Assembly: GCF_910594005.1 (NCBI RefSeq)
Contig: NC_057847.1
Span: forward strand, 28,123,001-28,187,000
DNA: 64,000 bases
Source of the DNA: Cervus elaphus
Taxonomy: Eukaryota; Chordata; Mammalia; Artiodactyla; Cervidae
Reading direction: 5' to 3'
Shown here: piece after piece, positions 22,161 to 33,559 of the stretch
Position numbering within the stretch: position 1 is the stretch's first letter
Layout of the letters: every line of letters begins with the position of its first letter
Notes under the pieces: model-generated
The model's input: the letters and a program-made list of their open reading frames with translations, nothing else
Database searches by the model: none
Told to the model about the DNA's origin: nothing
Made by a program: the position numbers and the translations under genes

Positions 22161-22430
22161 AGAGAAACTTTTCAAGCATTGTATATCAAGATGGATTGCC
22201 CAAACTTTCTTTTTTGGTCCTGAAAAGAATCATGAAAGAACAATAACTGTCATTCAAATTGAAGCTACAAAGGCTGAATTATGGTTAAAGGAGCTGGAAG
22301 TATGAAGATTAATGCATACAAGAGGCAAGGGTCCCTAATATCAGTATCTGGCATTTATTGATCATTCTCCACAAGCAACTCCTGACAACTAATATTTTAT
22401 TTCTCTAAATACAAAATGTACTCTTAGGCA

Positions 22431-22450
22431 AAAATAAATTAATAAATATT
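22431..22450. repeat. 20-bp direct repeat, left copy (flanks U6/L1 composite)
   Basis: AAAATAAATTAATAAATATT, repeated exactly at 23147-23166. It brackets the U6 retrocopy and the reversed L1 tail together, and looks like one target-site duplication. Confidence 0.85.
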
Positions 22451-22452
22451 AA

Positions 22453-22557
22453 GTGCTCGCTTCGGCAGCACATATACTAAAATTGGAGCGATACAGAGAA
22501 GATTAGCATGGCCCCTGCGCAAGGATGACACGCAAGTTCGTGAAGCGTTCCATATTT
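22453..22557 (+). ncRNA. RNU6: U6 spliceosomal snRNA retrocopy (likely pseudogene)
   Basis: A 105-bp near-exact copy of U6 snRNA, the catalytic RNA of the spliceosome. It has the 5' stem-loop GTGCTCGCTTCGGCAGCAC, the ACAGAGA box (GATACAGAGAAGATTAGC), the AGC catalytic triad region and the CCTGCGCAAGGATGACACGC stem. Compared with mammalian U6 two changes stand out: A to G in ATTGGAGCG and A to G in GCAAGTTCG. The normal run of terminal Ts is replaced by TTTAAG and an A-tail. Upstream there is only the AT-rich direct repeat, with no visible proximal sequence element. It is therefore an L1-mobilised copy, probably not transcribed from its own promoter. The gene call is very sure; function is doubtful. 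Confidence 0.93.
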
Positions 22558-22582
22558 AAGAAAAAAAAAAAAAATTAAAAAA

Positions 22583-23137
22583 ATTTTTTTTAAATTTTTA
22601 TTAGTTGGAGGCTAATTACTTTACAATATTGTAGTGGTTTTTGTCATACATTGACGTGAATTAGCCATGGATTTACATGTATTCCCCATCCCGATCCCCC
22701 CTCCCACCTCCCTCTCTACCCAATCCCTCTGGGTCTTCCCAGTGCACCAGGCCCGAGCACTTGTCTCATGCATCCAACCTGGGCTGGTGATCTGTTTCAT
22801 CCTAGATAATATACATGTTTTGGTGCTGTTCTCTCGAAACATCCCACCCTCGCCTTCTCCCACAGAGTTCCAAAGTCTGTTCTGTACATCTGTGTCTCTT
22901 TTTCTGTTTTGCATATAGGGTTATCATTACCATCTTTCTAAATTCCATATATATGGGTGAGTATACTGTAATGGTCTTTATCTTTCTGGCTTACCTCACT
23001 CCGTATAATGGGCTCCAGTTTCATCCATCTCATTAGAACTGATTCAAATGAATTCTTTTTAATGGCTGAGTAATATTCCATGGTGTATATGTACCACAGC
23101 TTCCTTATCCATTCGTCTGCTGATGGGCATCTAGGTT
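22583..23137 (-). mobile_element. Ruminant L1 3' end, reversed
   Basis: Antisense L1 tail, about 550 bp. The poly-T/A-rich 3' end is at the left (TTAGTTGGAGGCTAATTACT). The far end is at the right in ORF2 (GCTGATGGGCATCTAGGTT). It closely matches the sense copy at 62860-63656. It shares the outer 20-bp direct repeats with the U6 copy. Confidence 0.9.
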
Positions 23138-23146
23138 AAATTACTT

Positions 23147-23166
23147 AAAATAAATTAATAAATATT
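23147..23166. repeat. 20-bp direct repeat, right copy
   Basis: Exact second copy of the 22431-22450 sequence. The bases just left of it (TTACTT) belong to neither L1 nor U6. Confidence 0.85.
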
Positions 23167-23454
23167 TTTTTAAAACTTGCTTCTCTCAGGAAAACAAGAA
23201 GAGACAGAGAATAAGGGCTAGGCAGAAGTCCCATTTCTGAAACCTAATCTTGGATGGTGTCCCATCCCTCTTGCTGTATTCTATTAGAAGCAAGTCACTA
23301 GGTGCCCATCATCCTTTGGGGGAGGGGATTTCACCTGGCTATGGAAACCAGGAGGTGGAGATCACTGGGAGCCATCTTGGAAGCCTGCTTACTGCCCAGG
23401 AAGAGATATCACTGGGTGGTAGCATTAATGCACAGGTTCAGTTTTACTATTAAT

Positions 23455-25040
23455 AGATAGTTCCAGATTACTACCCATCGCTGCAGGATGGCTGCCATTA
23501 TTACAAATTCTCACCAACACTTGCCATTGTCAGACTAAAATTTTTGTCAATCTGGTGGGTATAAAACAAGAATTTGTATTTCTCTAGTAACTAATGAAGT
23601 TTATTTACCATCCAGATGTGTTCTTCTGTGCAAGGGTGTTTATATTTGTCCATTTTTTATATTAGAGTTTTATCTTTTCCTTATTGATTCAAAGGAGGTC
23701 ATATGTCTGGTTAATAACCATGAGTCCACTATGTGTGTAATGAGTATCTTCCTCCAGTTTTTAACTTCTATTTTTACCTCTTGATATTGATATTCTTTGA
23801 GGAATAGCAGTTTTATTATTTTAATGTAGTTGAATTTATGCTTCCAGTTTTATGTTAAGAATTCTTTTGTTGCTCAAGGCAAGAAAGGTAATGCTCTACA
23901 TATTCTTCTGAAGTTTTAAAGTTCTGTCTTTAAGTCCTGTTTCTATGGAGAAGTGATTTCTGTGTACAGTTGTTACATAGTTCACTTAACTTTTTCCCTT
24001 GTATGGCTAATCATTAACATTGAATAGTCCATCTCCTCATCCTAGTCCACAATGTCATACATAAATTTTCCTTATATAAACCGATTCATAGGTCTTATTC
24101 TGTACAACGTTTTGTTCCACTGAGCTATCTCTGAACTGATAACGTGTTCACAATTATTCATTACTTTATAACAAATCTTCATATCTGGTAGTAGGACCAT
24201 TGATTCTCCTGATTCTTCCCCAGAATTGTTTTGGCCATTCTTGGCTCTTTGCTCTCCTGTATCTTAGAAGCAGCTTGTCATGTTCTATGTATAGAATAAC
24301 ATTAACTCTATAGGTCATTTTAGCAAAATATTGTTTACTTCCTCATTAATGTCCTTACTGATGTTTCATGATTTTTTTCTATAAAGGATTTGCCCATCTC
24401 TTGTTAGATCTATTCCAAGTGCCTTAAGTTTTTTATTTCCACTGTAACTAGCATCTTTCTTTTAATTGTGTCTTATATATTTATTGCTAAAGGGTAGATT
24501 TTCAATTATATTTTGTCTTTCAATCTAACAGTGGCCTGAAAACTCGTTTTCCCAGATATTTTCTGGTTTTAGAACCAAGGTTGTCCTAGCCTCAGGTAAT
24601 GAGTTGGGTAATATTCCCTTTATTTTTATATTCTGCAAGATTTCATGTATGATTGGAATTGTCGCGAGTGTTCAACTGTGCTTGCCTTTAGAAATAGTGA
24701 GGCCTTATGTTTCCTTTGTTGGAAAATTTGTTACTACTAATTAAATTACTTTAATGATAATAGCAGAATGTTCTGTCTGGTGTGCCATGTAAGCAAACTC
24801 ACGTGTTCTGAATGGGCATCAGTTTTTAAACTCTCACACCTGAGGAGGCCAAGGAAGCTAGGTGAGGAGTGAACATGGGCTGTAGGAGCCTCTGGCCTGG
24901 TTGTCTCTGGTCATAAGCATCCTCATCCCCTTACTCCACTGTGCGTTTGAAGTATATTACTAAAGCTTTTTGATCTCTCCGTAATCTTGAACACTTTTGT
25001 TAGATTTATTCCACGGTACCATATAACTTGTTGCTATTAT
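23455..25040 (-). repeat. Old L1 remnants
   Basis: Antisense L1M-type sequence, for example TTCTCACCAACACTTGCCAT, then GTTTATATTTGTCCATTTT, then CCCATCTCTTGTTAGATCTA. It is heavily decayed with no open frame. L1-like sequence resumes at about 25190-25370 after a MIR. Confidence 0.6.
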
Positions 25041-25054
25041 AATTGGCATCTTTT

Positions 25055-25165
25055 TTCCAAGGCTGAGCCCCTTAGCTGTGTGACTCTGGGCAGGTTACTT
25101 AACCTCTCTGTGCCTCAGTTTATTCATCTGTAAAATGGGGTTAATGTATCCTTGTTTGACACGGG
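25055..25165 (+). repeat. MIR SINE
   Basis: A well-kept MIR core: AGCTGTGTGACTCTGGGCAG, then AACCTCTCTGTGCCTCAGTT, then CTGTAAAATGGGGTTAA. Confidence 0.85.
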
Positions 25166-25424
25166 GTAACTGGATACAATTATAGTCATGTATTCATTTT
25201 TTAATAGCTCATAGACTGTACTTTTCTAAAAAAGATTGGTACTTTCTTTTAATTTGTTTCTAATTATTTGTTGCTGAAACACAGATGTGCAATTTTACTT
25301 TATTGACTGATCTTATTTATGACAAATTTACTAAACTCTCCTATTCTAATTATTTTTCTATGTAATAACTTTTGTATGTGTGTGCCGTGATAGGAAGAAG
25401 GTTGGGAAGCATTGCCTTGGAGAA

Positions 25425-25560
25425 AGTTTAGTCTTGGTTTCTTCATCTATAAAATGGGATTGAAAAAGTATCTGCTTCATAAGATTGTTATGAGGATTGA
25501 ATGAGTTAATCCAAGTCAGGCAATAAAACAGTACCTGGTAAACGGTAAGTGTTTAATTTC
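25425..25560 (+). repeat. MIR SINE, 3' half
   Basis: TTCTTCATCTATAAAATGGG, then TTGTTATGAGGATTGAATGA, then GTACCTGGTAAACGGTAAGT match the MIR 3' half in sense. Confidence 0.75.
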
Positions 25561-25577
25561 TGCTAGCTGTTATCCTG

Positions 25578-25777
25578 GGCTTCCCCGGTGACTCAGACAA
25601 TAAAGGATCTGCCTGCAATGGGGAGACCCAGGTTTGATCTTGGGTCAGGAGGATCCCCTGGAGAAGGGAATGGCAACCCACTCCAGTATTCTTGCCTGGA
25701 GTATCCCATGGACAGAGGAAGCTGAAGGGCTACAATCCCAAAGAGTCAGATCCCACTGAAGCGACTAAGCATGCATA
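25578..25777 (+). repeat. Bov-tA SINE with 8-bp target duplication
   Basis: Sense Bov-tA from the GGCTTCCCCGGTGACTCAG head to the GCGACTAAGCATGC tail. TTATCCTG flanks it at 25570-25577 and 25778-25785. Confidence 0.9.
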
Positions 25778-26299
25778 TTATCCTGCCTTTTCTGTTACTT
25801 AAGACATTGTATTCCCCTCCTGCAGGCTTATCCTGATACACTAGGCTTTCAGCAGTGGTTTTGACGTTTAGGTCTGAAACCTGCTTTTAGAACCTGATAG
25901 AAGTTTTTGGATCCTTACCCCAGGAAAATGCAAAGACATAACTTTGCATGTAATTTGAGGAATCTCAAGATCCTCTTATCTTCCCCAACCTCTGAAAGGT
26001 TTATAGATCAAGGTTGGAAATCCTGCTTTAGAACATTTCTCCTGGCTTCCTGGAGGAGTTCAAACTGTTCTAGTAGGATACCCTGTGGATTGGGCTTAAT
26101 GTACTTCACTTCTAGTCTGACTATGACATTGTGCCCCTGCCTGATTAGATGGGATGCCATCCTGCTCCTCTGACCCACAACACAGCTTCGGTAATCAGGG
26201 CCAGGTCTTAGCTTCCTTTTCAAGCCTGTATCTTGGCAGACAGCTCAGAACCCCTGACATTCCTGAGATATGGGCCCAGCTCTATAAAGGTTTATCTCT

Positions 26300-26505
26300 A
26301 GGGCAGAGTTTCTCCATAATGGCACTATTGACATGCCGGGCAATTTTCTATGATGTGTCTCTGTGTAGGGGCTGCTCTGTGCCTTCTAGAATGTTTAGCA
26401 GTATCCTTGACCTCTACTCATTAGATGCCATTAGCATCTCCCAATGATAATAATTTAAAATATCTCCAGACATTGCCACATGTCCCTTGGTGAGACAAAA
26501 TCACC
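26300..26505 (-). repeat. MER20 hAT element
   Basis: Antisense MER20: TTTCTCCATAATGGCACTAT, then GAATGTTTAGCAGTATCCTT, then CTCCAGACATTGCCACATGT. About 205 bp, close to the full family length. Confidence 0.75.
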
Positions 26506-28232
26506 TTCAGGTGAGTTACCATTCTAGGGTGCTTAAGCTTATTCCTTCTGCCTGGAGTCCTGTTGTCTGCTGACAGACCTCCGCAATACCAACTGCAAGC
26601 CGAGTTCTCCAAAGACAGCTTGCTCCTAGGTTTCACAAAGCCATGTTCTGCCTTCCGGTACAGAGGCCACTGTAACTCTTGCAGCATGTTGCTGATGCCA
26701 ATGGTTTGCCTGGACTACTAATTGTTCTGTTTCAAGATACAATTTTCTCTGGCTTGAGTGAATAGCTCTTCACAACCCACACACACCCCACCCTCCAGCC
26801 CACCTCCCCGACACCTGTTAGCTTCTCCACAGGGAAACGGTGGGGCTGCTTTCAGTCTTTGAATCCAGTTGAGATCCAGTTAGTTCTTCTAAGAGTAGCT
26901 GTGTTGTGAGATATGGCAGGGAGAAGTTTATTTTCTTAGAAAAGTAATCTTCACAGCGGTTTTACGTGAGAGAGCCTGTTCTTTTTCCATGTAAGTGGAG
27001 GTAGGGTTTTCTGAAGGTGATAAATTGCCCCATTCTACTGTGCAACAAGTCAGCCAGGAATGAGAAGCAGAACAACAGAATTGCAGCCTTAATAGATGTC
27101 AGCAACACAAAGGTGGTGAGCTTAATAACAGAGCCTTAGAGAGAGGGAGGAAGATTGATTGATTGAAAGCTTAGAGCAGAGAACAGAATGAGAGAAAGAA
27201 CACTGTGTAATGCTTTCCAAAGAGAACTTATCTAAGAACCCCAGGAGAGAGAGAGAGAGAAGAGAAAGAAAGTGTAGAACAAATCATACCTTGCAGTACC
27301 CCAACCTGCCCTGGTTCATTACAGTGGGGCAGGGAGCACTAAAAGGTGTCCTCCACAGCTGACACAGATTTTGACAGTCAGGGGGAGAAAATCCATTCAA
27401 GCACGCGCGAAGTGGTATCCAATGGCTTTGACAAGTTAGAAGATTCTCTCTCTCTCCGTGGAGTACAGTGACTTTCCTTTGCAAAGCTTTCCCCTCTTGT
27501 TGCTCTGTCATCTTTTGGATGTTTCCCTCATCTCTGTGACCAGGACGGTTCATTCTCCCACCCGTGTCCCTGCTAGTAGAAAGAGGGAAAGGGTAGACAC
27601 ACCCCTCACTCTTAAAGGCTTAACCCAGAAGCTGCACACAATATTTTGGCTCACATCCAATTGGCCAGAACTTAGTCATATGGCTACACCACATGGCCAC
27701 ACCTAACTGCAAAGGAAGCTACACATTCTGGAAGGTCACCTGCCCAGATAAAATCAGGGGTTCTCTCTGAGAGATTTCTTCACCACCTCTAGCCTGAGGG
27801 CTTCTTGGTCGCAGACTTTCCTCCAAATTGAATTTTCAAAATGCCCCCAAGAACCTGTCTGGGAGATCTATCCTTGGAAGACAGAAGATGGAAAGGCAAA
27901 CCGTGGGCAGAGATGGAGTCCTCTTGAACAAAAATGAGTTGCTAAGCACGTAGATTTTGTTTAAAAACTCCTAAAAGGGAGGCGTCTATAACACCATCAC
28001 GCAGGCAAAGTGACCTCATCTTGTTAGGGCCCTGGTTCTATCAATACCAGAAAAGTTGCTAAGAACTGCTGTGAAATTCCAGAGAAGATTGAGGCAATGC
28101 TGTGGGCTGATAGTGAAATGCTCCTGCTTGTTGAACTGGGATCTGAAATGCACCCATTGTTCCAAGGCAGTCATCCCTGGTAATGGCCATCTTCCAAAGG
28201 AGTGAAATTTAATTTGTGGATGCCAGCACATT
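26506..28232. other. Intergenic sequence without recognised gene
   Basis: No gene recognised. A short L2-like stretch (TTCCTTCTGCCTGGAGTCCT) lies near 26540, and GA- and CT-rich runs near 27247-27260 and 27443-27456. ORFs of 82-89 codons have no recognisable product. Confidence 0.45.
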
Positions 28233-28420
28233 TCTGCTGCTGCTGCTGCTAAGTCGCTTCAGTCGTGTCCGACTCTGTGCAACTCCAGAGACGGCAGCCC
28301 ACCAGGCTCCCCCATCCCTAGGATTCTCCAGGCAAGAACACTGGAGTGGGTTGCCATTTCCTTCTCCAATGCATGAAAGTGAAAAGTGAAAGTGAAGTCA
28401 CTCAGTTGTGTCTGACTCTT
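28233..28420 (-). repeat. BovA2 SINE, partial
   Basis: Antisense. It starts with a TGCTGCTGCTGCTGCTAAG run, then one full monomer and the AAAGTGAAAAGTGAAAGTG linker, stopping soon after the second monomer begins (TCTGACTCTT). Confidence 0.9.
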
Positions 28421-30210
28421 AGTGCATTCTGAGACTAAAAGAATTAGAAACCTAGAGGGGGAATGTCTAGACCATACTGGAAAAGATGCTTCGTTATACT
28501 GAAAACCTCTGGATTATGCAGAATGTGGTCTCTTGGCTGGAAAATCACAGCAGTCTAGCCTTCAGCATCAAGAGATCCAGAGGTCTGTGGTTACAGGACG
28601 TCATAGGATTTGTAAAGCAGTGAAGACAGAAATGGAAATTAGGAAAGAACTATTTATATGAAAGATATTTTGATATAATACATATAATTTTATGAGGTTT
28701 TTTTTACATTTAAATCAACTTTTTAGAACAGTTTTAGATTTACAGAAAAACTGAAAAGAGTGCAGTTTCCATACATATCTATTAATTTTATTTTCTGAGA
28801 TAAATGAATTTATTACAGCACAGCAGGAAGCATGGACATCTACATATTTGTATCTTATATTTTTACACAAAGACTTTCTTATTCTGAAATATTTTAATAA
28901 GGAAATAAAGAACAAAAATTGGTCTGTGGTAGAAAATGAGAAAATGTCCCATTTTCGCTGTTTTGCCATGCCCTAAACATGAGATTTTTTAGCAAATCAC
29001 TTAAACAACTTTGAATCTGAGTTTTGTCACTTATAAAACAGAAATAAAACTAGTGTTTCATACAGTTGCTATGGTGACAACATATTAAAGTACACCTGTG
29101 AAATGTCTATATATGGACCTATTGTAAACTCTGGAACACTGATCGAATTGTAGTTCTGGTAATTATTCTGCAGTGCCCTATGATATTTTAAGTGATTGAA
29201 TACAGTACGTGAGCTGACATCCAAGAGTTACTGTCATTAGCTTGTCGTAGTGTGGGCAGCTGACTCAAGTAAGGGTTACTAAATTGATGTTGGAAAAAAA
29301 TTAAAATCATTCAACAATTGAATTTCTACTTGTAAAAACAAGTGGAGATTTTCCACTATGAAAATAAATATCATAAAATTTTAGATGATCTAATAAAAAA
29401 TTTCCCCAAATAAAACATTAATTGTGAATGAAAAAGGGTGTGAAAAATAAATAGCCCTTAAGTGTCTCAAGTTTACTGTCCCTACCTCATAGGATAAGGA
29501 GTGGAAACAATGTATCTTGAGGGCTTTTATGAACCAGAGGGGAAACAAGGATTTTCCTAACTTGCTGAGGTACTTGGGGAGGTTTGTAATTGATTGTTAT
29601 CAATGGTTATCTCTGGGTGATGGGATTTGGAGGTGATTTTTTTTTCTACTTTTAAAGTTGCCTAAATTTCCTACAATGAACATGCATTGTTCTTTTGTAA
29701 TAAAAGTTGTTTAAATGCTAAGTGTTGTCAATGTTCCAAGTAGATAGCTGGTGGGTTACCTTACCTTGTTAAAACAAAAACTATGAATCCTTTACTTACT
29801 TTTTGCTGGCTAAAAAAAAAAAAAAAAAAGCTATGGATCTTGAAAAGCCCTATCAGCTACTAAGCATGTTCTTCACACTCACGTTTCCAAGATAAGCCAC
29901 CAAGAAGGTGGAAAGAGTCATAAAATCAGTGGACAAATTATACACTACTTCAGTCGCTTTTGAGATCCACAGTATCTCATCAGTCTCAGCTATACAAGCT
30001 TGAATTTTCTCTTTAATATAACAACTAGTCTTGAAAGAAAAGCTGCTTAAGTCATCTGTAAATTCAAGAGAGCACTAAAAATAAAGAACTTTTTTTTTTT
30101 CTTCAAAAGCACGGTCCACACAAACTGGCTTGAATAAACACATTATTGAAAGTAGATACCACACGTTAACCCTGCCCTTTATTTGTGGAGGTCATTGTTT
30201 TATGTAATTT
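28421..30210. other. Intergenic sequence with old L1-like traces
   Basis: No gene recognised. L1-like AT-rich sequence (AACAGTTTTAGATTTACAG) lies near 28727 and an old L1-type 3' end near 29590-29710 (TGGTTATCTCTGGGTGATGG). A-runs lie at 29812-29829 and a T-run at 30091-30100. Confidence 0.4.
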
Positions 30211-30421
30211 GCTGTTGGTTAGTTGCAAAGTCATGTCTGACTCTTGTGTGATCCCATGGACTGTAGCCCAACAGGCTCCTCTGTCCAGGGGATTTCCCAG
30301 GTAAGAATACGGCAGTGCATAGACATTCCATTCTCCAGGGGATTTTCCTGACCCAGGGATTGAACTGGTGTCTTCTGCATTGGCAGGCAGATTCTTTACC
30401 ACTGAGCTACCAGAGAAGCCC
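30211..30421 (-). repeat. Bov-tA SINE
   Basis: Full antisense Bov-tA. The short TTTATGTA precedes it and follows it, a likely target duplication. Confidence 0.88.
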
Positions 30422-30432
30422 ATTTTATGTAC

Positions 30433-30664
30433 TTGAAAGTGAAAATGAAAGTGTTAGTCACTCACTTTGACCCCATGTCTGACTCTCCTTGACCCCATTG
30501 ACTGTAGCCCACCAGGTTCCTCTGTCCATGGGATTTCCCAGGCAAGGATACTGGAGTGCGTAGCCATTTCCTTCTCCAGGGGATCTTCCCAACCCAGGGA
30601 TGGAACTCAGGTCTCTTGCATTCCAGGCAGATTCTTTCCATCTGAGCCAACAACTGGGAAGCCC
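30433..30664 (-). repeat. Bov-tA SINE, second of a tandem pair
   Basis: Full antisense element starting with TTGAAAGTGAAAATGAAAG and ending with AACTGGGAAGCCCCC, only about 11 bp after the previous SINE and in the same orientation. Confidence 0.88.
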
Positions 30665-30699
30665 CCAAACAAGACGCAGGTGTTGGGGATGTAATATTG

Positions 30700-30855
30700 G
30701 TCTTTGCTACTCAAGTGTCGTCCCCTGACCAGTTACCTGGGAGGCTGTTTGACAATCAAAATCTCAACCTCTACCCTAGATCTGCATTTTGACAGGCTCT
30801 GCATGTGATAGGTGATTTGTAGGCACATTTAACTTTAAGAACCATTGATCTATTG
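30700..30855. repeat. MER5A-like hAT fragment
   Basis: GACCAGTTACCTGGGAGGCT and a later mirrored AACTTTAAGAACCATTGATC resemble the two halves of a MER5-type element. Diverged. Confidence 0.4.
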
Positions 30856-31129
30856 AATGTTCAGCTCTTTCTGAGTTGCCCTATCTGATGGTATTGGCTA
30901 AGAGATTCAGCTGTTTTGGAAGCACTTATGGAATGTGGAGGTCAGTCATTGGTATTAGCACTTCCAGGAAGCTCATCTTTGTTGATTCATCTAAAAAAGC
31001 CTGTCCAAACCAGTCAGGAGTAGAGATGAAAGGTGGGGTAGTTGTTCAAAGAAATTATCAGAGCTTTGTGCAACCCCACCCCCATATTTTAGAAATTCAT
31101 CGTAATATTTTTAATAATAATTGAAAAGA

Positions 31130-31460
31130 ATCTAATATTAATCAACAAGAAATTAAAGAAATTATGGTGCATCTAATAGCTGCAAAGTAGCCATTAAAAA
31201 TCATGTCACAGGAGAAAGTTTATTGGCTTAGGAAAATACCCACATCATACTCTTGAATGAACAAAGCTGGCTACAAAATATGGTCTGATTCCATTTTCAT
31301 GTTTTAAATATACATATATGCACAACAAGAAAAACTGAAAGAACATACTCTGATGTGTTAGCAATGGTTACAGATTTAAAGTGATTTTTTTTTCCACTGC
31401 ACTTTTCACAGTTTCTGTATTAAAGCAATGTTCATTTTGTACAAAGAGAAAGAGTAAGTG
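31130..31460 (+). repeat. Old L1-type 3' end (family unclear)
   Basis: CCATTAAAAATCATGTCACA, then TGGTCTGATTCCATTTTCAT, then GCAATGTTCATTTTGTAC resemble a widespread mammalian LINE tail. The family was not resolved. Confidence 0.4.
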
Positions 31461-31584
31461 TAATAACCAAAGGACACAACCCTGTGTTTCTGGCTATAAA
31501 TGATATAATTTTTTTTTCAAGTAGATACTCATTCCTGCTTTGAATCAACTAGAGCCAATATTCAATATTGACACTGACTTACTT

Positions 31585-31745
31585 TTGCACTAGAGCCATG
31601 GGTTTTCATCCTGGCTACATATTATTGTCACCTGGGGAGCTTCAGAACAAACTAACAACAACAAAAAAGAACTGGATTCTGCCCCAAGACCCCTTGGCAC
31701 TTGGAATTTTAAAAGGCTCCTCAGAGTTGAGAAACACTCAGCTGG
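31585..31745. repeat. MER5A-like hAT fragment
   Basis: CATATTATTGTCACCTGGGG and GAGCTTCAGAA, then a mirrored CTCAGAGTTGAGAAACACTC, match the layout of MER5A. An ACAACAACAAAAAA stretch is inserted. Confidence 0.5.
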
Positions 31746-32369
31746 ATGGAAGGATATTCATGGTTAGTTCATTTCTGAAAACAATTTACTGCATTATGTG
31801 TTTTAGTTATGAAACCCCATGCTTATGTATTTTAGGTTGTTTATTAAAGTATGGTTTTTAAAATCCTCCCACTACCATTTTATTTAGCAATATGCAACAA
31901 ATATTTATTGAACATCTAGACTGTTTTGTTCCCTGTGAGTCCCACAGTAACCCAGAAGGTCAGTCGGAGAGGTATTAAGTCCATCACATGGAGGGGATGG
32001 CTCAGATCTCACTGTTCATTAGGGAGAGGGCTCAAATCTGGATTCCCAGAAGCTGAAGCCACTGTTCTTCCTTCCATCACCACATGGTTCCTAGTGTTCC
32101 AAATTTATGTTCAGCTTTGAGAAGGCGTTTTTCTAGTTCATGGTTCTTTTTCTTTAAACACAGCTCAAGCATACTTAATTTATATCTGAGGGATGTGCTA
32201 GAGTCTTCCTTTACATTGAACATTAGGCAGCGTCAGCTCAGAGACTCCTGAGGACCACTGTCATGATCATCATTTTGTTGCCAGAGCTGTCACCAGATCC
32301 TTGCTCAAAACTCACCAACCCCCACCTTTAACAGGAGCCAATATAAATCTCTTAAGTCAGAGAGTCTGA

Positions 32370-32850
32370 AAATAAGAAAGGAAGCTATAGGAAGGGAAAA
32401 ACAAAAACCAGATGCAACCAGCTGGGATCAAGATGGCAATGGATCTGACCCTCAACCGATCCAGAGTCTCATTACATGCTGATTTCACTACATTAGCATG
32501 TTAAATGACACTTCCCAGCGCAGTGCCAAAACTGGAAGTAAAGGACGAAAAAAGGATAAAAAGAGGGTAGCACTCCTCTTCCTCAGCAAGCCCTGCCTCT
32601 TCCCTGGTAAACTACTGTGTGTACCTCCTCAGCATTAGCTTCACTCCTCCTCCCTGTGTCTTCCCTCTTTAAAATCAAATCCTTCTTGCCAGGAGTGCGA
32701 GGAGTTCATTTGTGAACAAAGTTCCCACTTCTCCATTCTCTGGCCACTGAATAAAGCCTGCACTGCTTCAGTCTCAGCTTTGGCTTTATTTTCAGCTGCA
32801 CCAACCCTAACAGGAAAAGAAACTTCCCCACACAAGCAGAGGGCCACAGC
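32370..32850 (+). mobile_element. Possible solitary retroviral-type LTR
   Basis: A block with LTR-like order: a GC-balanced U3-like part, a weak TATA-like GATAAAAAG near 32556, then GAATAAAGCCTGCACTGCTT near 32750, a likely polyadenylation signal. A GT/T-rich stretch follows. No gag, pol or env sequence is adjacent. The boundaries and family are uncertain. Confidence 0.35.
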
Positions 32851-33059
32851 CAGACTAGGGTCTGAGCCGGGTCCATAAGACTTAAATTGGTAACACTTTG
32901 GGGGGCTTAGGTGCTAAGAGGTTCAGAGCTTCTGAGTAAGAAAACCAGAGACTTGGTGTGACATATCCCAGCTGAATTCAGATTTTAGCAATAGTGTCCT
33001 ACAAGAAGAGTCCACTGGAACCAGCCGTAATTTACCTACTGTTAAACAATTCTGATAGC

Positions 33060-33248
33060 TTAGCTGCTAAGTCGTGTCTGACTCTTTCGACCCTATGGAC
33101 TATAGCCTGCCAGGCTTCTCTGTCCATGGGATTTTCAGGCAAGAATACTGGAGTAGATTGCCATTTCCTTTTCCAGAGAACCTTCCCAATCCAGGGATTG
33201 AACCTGGGTCTCCTGCATTGCAAGCAGATTCTCTATCCACTGAGCTAC
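33060..33248 (-). repeat. Bov-tA SINE
   Basis: Antisense, TTAGCTGCTAAGTCGTGTC through CTATCCACTGAGCTAC. The last bases of the head are missing. Confidence 0.88.
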
Positions 33249-33559
33249 TAAAATGCAAATTGTTTAAAAGACTATTTCTCTGAATATTTTAACTGTTGAC
33301 TTCCTCTGGACCTTCACAGTGTAAATGTATGTCTTATTATCTGGAATCATTCACATGCTTAATACACTCTGGGAAATAGGCCTGGTTTTAAAATAAAAAA
33401 GCATTTCACCAAGTGTATTGAATATACAAGAAAGAAAGGGACGAAAAGAATGTGAGGCTATTTGTACTAGATATCAAACAATTGTTTATGTTACATGTGG
33501 TTAAATTTGAATAATTTTTAATGGAAAATGGTTACAACGTTTTTCTAAATCTCAGCACT

